Shown: piece by piece, positions 6,764 through 10,369 of the stretch
How the letters are laid out: every line of letters starts with the position of its first letter
How positions within the stretch are numbered: position 1 is the stretch's first letter
Source: Halobacteriovorax sp.
Lineage (GTDB): Bacteria > Bdellovibrionota > Bacteriovoracia > Bacteriovoracales > Bacteriovoracaceae
Direction of reading: 5' to 3'
DNA length: 10,369 nt
NCBI GenBank assembly: GCA_002686115.1
Contig: NZAF01000108.1
Span: 1-10,369 of the forward strand
The notes under the pieces: model-generated
Database searches by the model: none
Seen by the model: only the letters and a program-made list of their open reading frames with translations
Told to the model about the DNA's origin: nothing
Translations under genes and position numbers: made by a program

Positions 6764-7387
6764 ATGTCGCAAAAAGAAGATATCATAATTGTAGGTGTTG
6801 CCGGTGGCAGTGGCTCTGGTAAAACAACTTTTGCTAGAAGATTAAAAGAATCTTTAGGTGAAGAACATTGTGATATCTTAGCTCAGGATAGTTATTATAT
6901 TGATCAGTCCCATCGCTTTGATCATGACGGTGGGAGTGTAAACTTTGATCATCCTAGCGCTATTGACTTTAACTTACTTGCTTCTCATATGTCAGAACTA
7001 AAAAAGCGTTTTGATGTAAATGTTCCTATCTATGATTTTGCCACTCATAAGAGAAAAGACGACACTCATGAGTTTAATCCAAAAAAAATTATTCTCATTG
7101 ATGGTATCCTTCTTTACTCTCAAGATGTGGTCTTAAAAGAGCTTGATCACAAACTCTATGTTGATTGTCCTGAAGATTTAAGATTTGAGAGAAGACTCAA
7201 TCGAGATGTTAAGGAGCGTGGAAGAACTCCTGAGGGTGTAAAAAGCCAGTTCTTCTCTCAGGTTAAACCCATGCACGATGAATTTGTGGAACCTTCAAAA
7301 CATGCTGCATGTGATATTGTGACAGTTGAAAATTTTGACGAAAAGTGTAGTGAATGGGTCAGTTATTTGCAATCAAAGTACTTCTAA
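6764..7387 (+). CDS. udk: Uridine kinase
   Basis: A 207-residue P-loop kinase that phosphorylates uridine (and usually cytidine) to the monophosphate. The Walker A motif is GVAGGSGSGKTT (11-22). Family-typical segments follow in order: QDSYYIDQ (41-48), NFDHPSAIDF (60-69), PIYDFATHKR (88-97) and IDGILLY (112-118). The lid region ERRLNRDVKERGRTPEGV (142-159) comes last. The length is normal. The Shine-Dalgarno GAGG (6756-6759) begins right after the upp stop codon, so the two are tightly linked. It is the last gene of the operon; with upp it lets both the nucleoside and the free base enter as UMP. A terminator-like hairpin begins 16 bases after the stop. Confidence 0.94.
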   Translation: MSQKEDIIIVGVAGGSGSGKTTFARRLKESLGEEHCDILAQDSYYIDQSHRFDHDGGSVNFDHPSAIDFNLLASHMSELKKRFDVNVPIYDFATHKRKDDTHEFNPKKIILIDGILLYSQDVVLKELDHKLYVDCPEDLRFERRLNRDVKERGRTPEGVKSQFFSQVKPMHDEFVEPSKHAACDIVTVENFDEKCSEWVSYLQSKYF

Positions 7388-7403
7388 AAATTAATCTCTA
7401 AAA

Positions 7404-7444
7404 ACCGATAAAGACTAAGTGAAATACTTAGTTTTTTTATTGGT
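7404..7444 (+). terminator. Terminator-like hairpin overlapping the next gene's start
   Basis: The core stem ACTAAGT/ACTTAGT (7414-7420 with 7426-7432, loop GAAAT) runs into seven T residues (7432-7438). A lower stem of nine pairs (7404-7412 with 7436-7444, one G-U) can extend it across a 1x3 internal loop. It lies 16 bases after the udk stop and looks like a Rho-independent terminator of the uracil operon. The GTG start of the lipoprotein gene (7419-7421) sits at the stem-loop junction, so the fold would also hide that start. The stem is AU-rich, so strength is uncertain. Confidence 0.6.
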
Positions 7445-8507
7445 ACTTTTTTTAAGCTCATGTAGTTCTGTAAGGTATGGCCATAGGTCGCCAGCTAATA
7501 CAGATGCATCTAGTTGCCATTCTGCTATAAAAAAAATATTTGTTAGAAATCAAGAAATTACAATTGGTGATACTTATGTTCTTGGTGATGTAACAGTCAA
7601 AACAACTGAATATATTTCACAGGGGAATGTCGGATATGTTTTTAAGGCAGAAGTTATTGAAGGTGTGGAAAAGTTAAGGGAGAAAGAATTTGTTTTAAAA
7701 GTAGAGAAACAGAAAAGTCCTATGAGTGCTTTAACTAATCAAGGAGATCTTTTTTATAATGTTTCTCAGTTTAAGGCGCTAAGTTATTTGGAAGAGATAA
7801 ACTTTCCTGCAGTTAGAGTCCATGCTTCAAATTTTGATTACTCTGTTATGCTGCTTGATTATGTTAAAGGTTATGACTTTAAACAATACGCTGATGTTTT
7901 TAGAGTTGATCAAAAGTTTATTAACTCTCTCATTGAGTTTGATTTCTTTTTAAAAGAACTTGAGACAAAAATGCCTGAGGTTATTGATGTCAGACTTGCA
8001 AATATTATGTTTGACCTTAAAACAGGTAAGTGGATTATAGTAGATGCATCTCGCGCAGGTGATTCGAGAGCTTATCAGCTCTATGGTGAATTGAGACAAT
8101 ATGATCAAGTAGTTTCTACACATGAACTAATTCAGGATCTTTTTAAACGATATCCCCATTATTCGAAAAGTGAAATAAATGATCTCGTTCTAAAAAAAAC
8201 AAAGGTAGAAGATGGAAAGTATCACATCTATCATTATATTTTTAATGGACCAGAAGATGAACTCTCTTTTAGAGAAAAGTTATTTGAAAATATTAGATGG
8301 AAAAACTTTCAGCCTCCAGAAAAAGATAATGACTTTATTTATATAGACTACAGAAATGATGTTAAAAAGTTTATTAAGAATAACGAATTTGAAAACTCAA
8401 AAACCAATTGTCTAAAACTCAAGGCATTCAAAAAATTGTTCAAAGACTCCTTAAAAAAGTCTCAAAAGAAAGTCCTAAAAGATAGAATTTCTTCCATTTG
8501 CCAGTAA
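7419..8507 (+). CDS. Lipoprotein with a protein-kinase-like domain
   Basis: A 362-residue protein not assigned to a named family. Residues 1-15 are a lipoprotein signal: MKYLVFLLVLFLSSC with lipobox LSSC and lipidated cysteine C15. It is therefore predicted to be exported and membrane-anchored. The body has kinase-fold landmarks in the right order: SQGNVGYVFKAE (68-78) as glycine-rich loop, FVLKVEK (91-97) with K94 as the beta-3 lysine, and E125 or E126 as helix-C glutamate. VMLLDYVKG (143-151) fits the hinge. VIDVRLANIMFD (188-199) fits a D-x4-N catalytic loop (D190, N195), and WIIVDAS (205-211) places D209 at the DFG position. After about residue 230 the sequence is not recognisable and ends lysine-rich. 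GTG at 7419 is chosen because an in-frame stop directly precedes it and later starts would shorten the signal peptide. No good Shine-Dalgarno is seen, and the start lies in a hairpin. Kinase activity outside the cytoplasm is unproven; a pseudokinase or phosphotransferase of another kind is possible. Confidence 0.7.
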   Translation: MKYLVFLLVLFLSSCSSVRYGHRSPANTDASSCHSAIKKIFVRNQEITIGDTYVLGDVTVKTTEYISQGNVGYVFKAEVIEGVEKLREKEFVLKVEKQKSPMSALTNQGDLFYNVSQFKALSYLEEINFPAVRVHASNFDYSVMLLDYVKGYDFKQYADVFRVDQKFINSLIEFDFFLKELETKMPEVIDVRLANIMFDLKTGKWIIVDASRAGDSRAYQLYGELRQYDQVVSTHELIQDLFKRYPHYSKSEINDLVLKKTKVEDGKYHIYHYIFNGPEDELSFREKLFENIRWKNFQPPEKDNDFIYIDYRNDVKKFIKNNEFENSKTNCLKLKAFKKLFKDSLKKSQKKVLKDRISSICQ

Positions 8508-8546
8508 ATTTAGGTGCTTAGCCATATATCATTTCTTTTTATAAAA

Positions 8547-8586
8547 TAGTACAGTTGTGTTATTATAAAAAAGAACAATTGTACTA
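8547..8586 (+). promoter_or_regulatory. Extended -10 promoter bracketed by a 12-bp inverted repeat (candidate TetR operator)
   Basis: TAGTACAGTTGT (8547-8558) and ACAATTGTACTA (8575-8586) are inverted copies with one mismatch, 16 bases apart. Between and partly inside them lies TGTTATTAT (8558-8566), an extended -10 element that can work without a -35 box. Transcription would start near 8573, so the left arm abuts the promoter and the right arm covers the first transcribed bases. The RNA would contain only one arm, so this is a DNA site rather than an RNA hairpin. The geometry is that of a repressor site, and the unit's second gene encodes a TetR-family protein. Confidence 0.6.
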
Positions 8587-8599
8587 ATTTGGAGAATAT

Positions 8600-9460
8600 A
8601 TGAAACGAATATACTTTGGTGATGGTGTTAATAAAGACTTAAAAAAGATCATTAAATTTACAAGCTCATTTGCTTATCGAGCATTCCCTAAACTTACTCT
8701 TAATGCTTCCTATAAGGTATTAACAAACCCCTTTGGTAAAAGGGATGTGATATTTCAGTCACTAAGGCCTAGCGAAGAGTTTCAGACATCAACAGATCTT
8801 GGAAATATACATGTCTATAAGTTCTTAGGTGGAGATAAGCACATTCTTCTTGTTCATGGTTGGGCGGATAACGTGAGCTGTTTTATGGAGTTAATCAATA
8901 GCCTTTTAAAAGAAGGTTATACGGTATGGGCATTTGATCAGATCGGCCATGGAAAGAGTGATGGAAATCGATCTCACTTATTTGGTTTCATTGATGGTCT
9001 ACACTCAGTTATTAACGAGATCAATATTAGAGGTCATGAGCTTCATGGAATACTTGCTCATTCTATGGGAGGAGCATCAGTGTTAAACCTTGAGCAAGAT
9101 AGGTTAGATCATTTAAAAGTTATCCTTATTTCAATGCCTGCGGAGTTTTTTGAAGATATGTTTCATAAACTTGAAAGTATAGGACTTTCAAAAAGCGTTT
9201 TACATGGGCTATTAGAGGATGTTTCAAAGGACTATGATAAGAGCTGGAAAGATCTTCATCCACGCAATCATAGAGAGAAAACAGGGGAGCATATTCTCTT
9301 CATTCATGATAAAGACGATCGATTCTGTAAGTATAATCACGTTAAGAATTATTTGGAAACTTCATCTTCTAAGCTTCATACCACAACGGGTCTTGGACAT
9401 AGACGTATCTTAAGAGATAATAATGTTATTGAAGAAGTCCTTGGCTTTTTAAAGGACTAA
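8600..9460 (+). CDS. Alpha/beta-hydrolase fold protein (serine esterase/lipase type)
   Basis: A 286-residue hydrolase without signal peptide. The oxyanion-hole motif is LLVHGW (83-88), followed by FDQIGHGKSDG (112-122). The nucleophile elbow reads AHSMGG with Ser155. The acid is probably D239 or D240 in IHDKDDRF, and His267 in GLGHRR completes the triad at the expected place near the C-terminus. The pattern fits the broad esterase/lipase/monoacylglycerol-lipase-like group; the substrate cannot be read from sequence. An N-terminal extension of about 75 residues precedes the core, basic at first (KDLKKIIKF) and possibly membrane-peripheral. ATG at 8600 has GGAG five bases upstream. The gene starts just behind a predicted repressor site and is followed after 13 bases by a TetR-type regulator, which suggests expression induced by a small molecule or lipid that this enzyme handles. 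Confidence 0.87.
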   Translation: MKRIYFGDGVNKDLKKIIKFTSSFAYRAFPKLTLNASYKVLTNPFGKRDVIFQSLRPSEEFQTSTDLGNIHVYKFLGGDKHILLVHGWADNVSCFMELINSLLKEGYTVWAFDQIGHGKSDGNRSHLFGFIDGLHSVINEINIRGHELHGILAHSMGGASVLNLEQDRLDHLKVILISMPAEFFEDMFHKLESIGLSKSVLHGLLEDVSKDYDKSWKDLHPRNHREKTGEHILFIHDKDDRFCKYNHVKNYLETSSSKLHTTTGLGHRRILRDNNVIEEVLGFLKD

Positions 9461-9473
9461 CACGGAGCTTTTT

Positions 9474-10073
9474 TTGAATAAAGGTGAAAGGTCAAGACAG
9501 AGAATACTTAAAGATGCGATGCAATTTTCTTGTGTCTATGGACTTTCAAGTGTGACTATTGGTGAGATCTCAAAGATGACAGGTATGTCTCGAACAGGTG
9601 TCATTTCACATTTCAATTCTAAAGAAGATATGCAAATCGCAATTCTTAAATATAGTGAGAATGAATACCGTGAAACAGTTGTAAAGCCTGCATATGATGA
9701 AGATGCTCTTTCGCATTTAAATAATCACTTTAAACTCTGGACGAATTGGATTCAAAGAATGGAATTTAATGAAGCCGGCAGTTGTCCCTTTATTAAGGCC
9801 ATCATTGAGTACCAAGACCGTGAAGATAGTGAAGTCAAAAGTACTATTAAAAGTCAGCAAAAAAGGCTTATTGAATATCTGGCCAGTATTGTAAAGCGCT
9901 GTATTGATCAAGGACATTTTAAAAAGGACTTAGACCCCTATGATTTTACTTTTGAAGTCTATAGTTTCTATGTGGGACATAATATCGCTAAGAATCTAAC
10001 AAGCCTTAAAGATGCAAATAAACGCGTTTATTCAGCTGTTTCTAAACTAATTGAAAATTCATTGAATAAGTAA
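9474..10073 (+). CDS. TetR/AcrR family transcriptional regulator
   Basis: A 199-residue one-domain-plus-ligand-pocket repressor of normal TetR length. The N-terminal helix-turn-helix occupies about residues 8-55: RQRILKDAMQFSCVYGL, then SSVTIGEISKMTGMSRTGV and the typical ISHFNSKEDM. The remainder is the helical effector and dimerisation domain, including the GSCPFIKAIIEYQD segment (101-114) resembling the GCP motif of some TetR subfamilies. The start is TTG at 9474, supported by GGAG at 9464-9467 with a six-base spacer, 13 bases after the hydrolase stop. It is co-transcribed with the hydrolase and probably represses the shared promoter through the inverted repeat at 8547-8586. The effector is unknown. 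The downstream hairpin at 10081 ends the unit. Confidence 0.92.
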   Translation: MNKGERSRQRILKDAMQFSCVYGLSSVTIGEISKMTGMSRTGVISHFNSKEDMQIAILKYSENEYRETVVKPAYDEDALSHLNNHFKLWTNWIQRMEFNEAGSCPFIKAIIEYQDREDSEVKSTIKSQQKRLIEYLASIVKRCIDQGHFKKDLDPYDFTFEVYSFYVGHNIAKNLTSLKDANKRVYSAVSKLIENSLNK

Positions 10074-10080
10074 GGAATTA

Positions 10081-10151
10081 AAAAAAAGCAGAGAGGCCCA
10101 AAATTATTTGAGGGGGAGGAGTTTATTATTCTTGGCCACTCCGCTTCTTTT
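10081..10151 (+). terminator. Probable terminator of the hydrolase-TetR unit
   Basis: An A-rich 5' arm ending in AGGCC (10081-10098) pairs with GGCC-x-CTC-x-GCTT-x-TTTT (10134-10151) around a 35-base loop. The stem has three mismatches and ends in a T-rich tract. It begins eight bases after the stop codon. The loop is long and purine-rich, and an alternative inner stem (GGAGT 10118-10122 with ACTCC 10138-10142) would compete with it, so the fold is less clear than for the other terminators. Confidence 0.5.
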
Positions 10152-10369
10152 AAGGGGGTATGATCGAAACATTTAACGTTTGTTAATGTTCCGTTAAAGC
10201 CATATTACAATAGAAAAATTAAATCTCTCTCTTCGTTGAAAAGTTTTCTATGGGTGTCAAAAGTTTATACATATAACCGTGTCTTTCCCAAATAAGTTTA
10301 AGTATCTAAAATTCCATAGGTACATATCTAGAGTTTAAAAAACCACAAACCTGCATAATCTTAAGCTTA
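10152..10369. other. Right-end non-coding region with overlapping inverted repeats
   Basis: I see no credible gene here. AACATTTAAC (10168-10177) can pair with GTTAATGTT (10182-10190), while TTTAACG (10172-10178) can instead pair with CGTTAAA (10192-10198), so two mutually exclusive hairpins are possible. A looser repeat joins CTATGG near 10248 and CCATAG near 10314. No clear -35/-10 pair was found. The stretch may be the upstream region of a gene beyond the window, or hold a small RNA; neither is shown by the sequence. Confidence 0.35.

Noticed and set aside
8547..8586. Terminator of the lipoprotein gene
   Set aside because: No T run follows the right arm, the loop contains a strong extended -10, and the site lies directly before a new gene.

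Overview
The window reads as a piece of chromosome from a low-GC, Gram-negative bacterium. Signal peptides and a lipobox are present, Shine-Dalgarno sites are mostly GGAG, several starts are TTG or GTG, and genes are tightly packed and mostly on the + strand. The gene content (secreted phospholipase, kinase-like lipoprotein, uracil scavenging and degradation, BspA-type surface repeats) would suit a Bdellovibrionota predator of the Bacteriovorax/Halobacteriovorax type. That taxonomic guess is an inference; no rRNA or marker gene here proves it.

Layout. Positions 1-347 hold the 3' end of a BspA-like protein with exact 26-residue repeats, closed by a strong hairpin terminator. A small minus-strand gene (441-626) encodes a 61-residue helical protein ending in a CxxC motif. 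At 799-2015 a metallo-beta-lactamase-fold hydrolase is translationally coupled (ATGA overlap) to a secreted cysteine-rich phospholipase A2.

The centrepiece is a five-gene operon at 2149-7387: malonate/methylmalonate semialdehyde dehydrogenase (mmsA), a URC1-type GTP cyclohydrolase II paralogue, a URC4/DUF1688 protein, uracil phosphoribosyltransferase (upp) and uridine kinase (udk). Udk and Upp turn uridine and uracil into UMP. URC1 and URC4 are the conserved core of the URC pyrimidine degradation route known from the yeast Lachancea kluyveri. MmsA would convert the C3 product malonate semialdehyde to acetyl-CoA. Together this looks like a route from RNA-derived uracil and uridine to central carbon metabolism.

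A terminator-shaped hairpin follows udk and physically contains the GTG start of the next gene (7419-8507). That gene encodes a lipoprotein whose body carries the landmarks of a protein-kinase-like fold: glycine-rich loop, VLK lysine, D-x4-N catalytic loop and a DFG-like Asp. At 8600-10073 an alpha/beta hydrolase and a TetR-family regulator form a two-gene unit. A 12-bp inverted repeat flanks the extended -10 promoter in front of it, a good candidate for the TetR operator. The last 296 bases have no recognisable gene; they hold a likely terminator and several overlapping inverted repeats.
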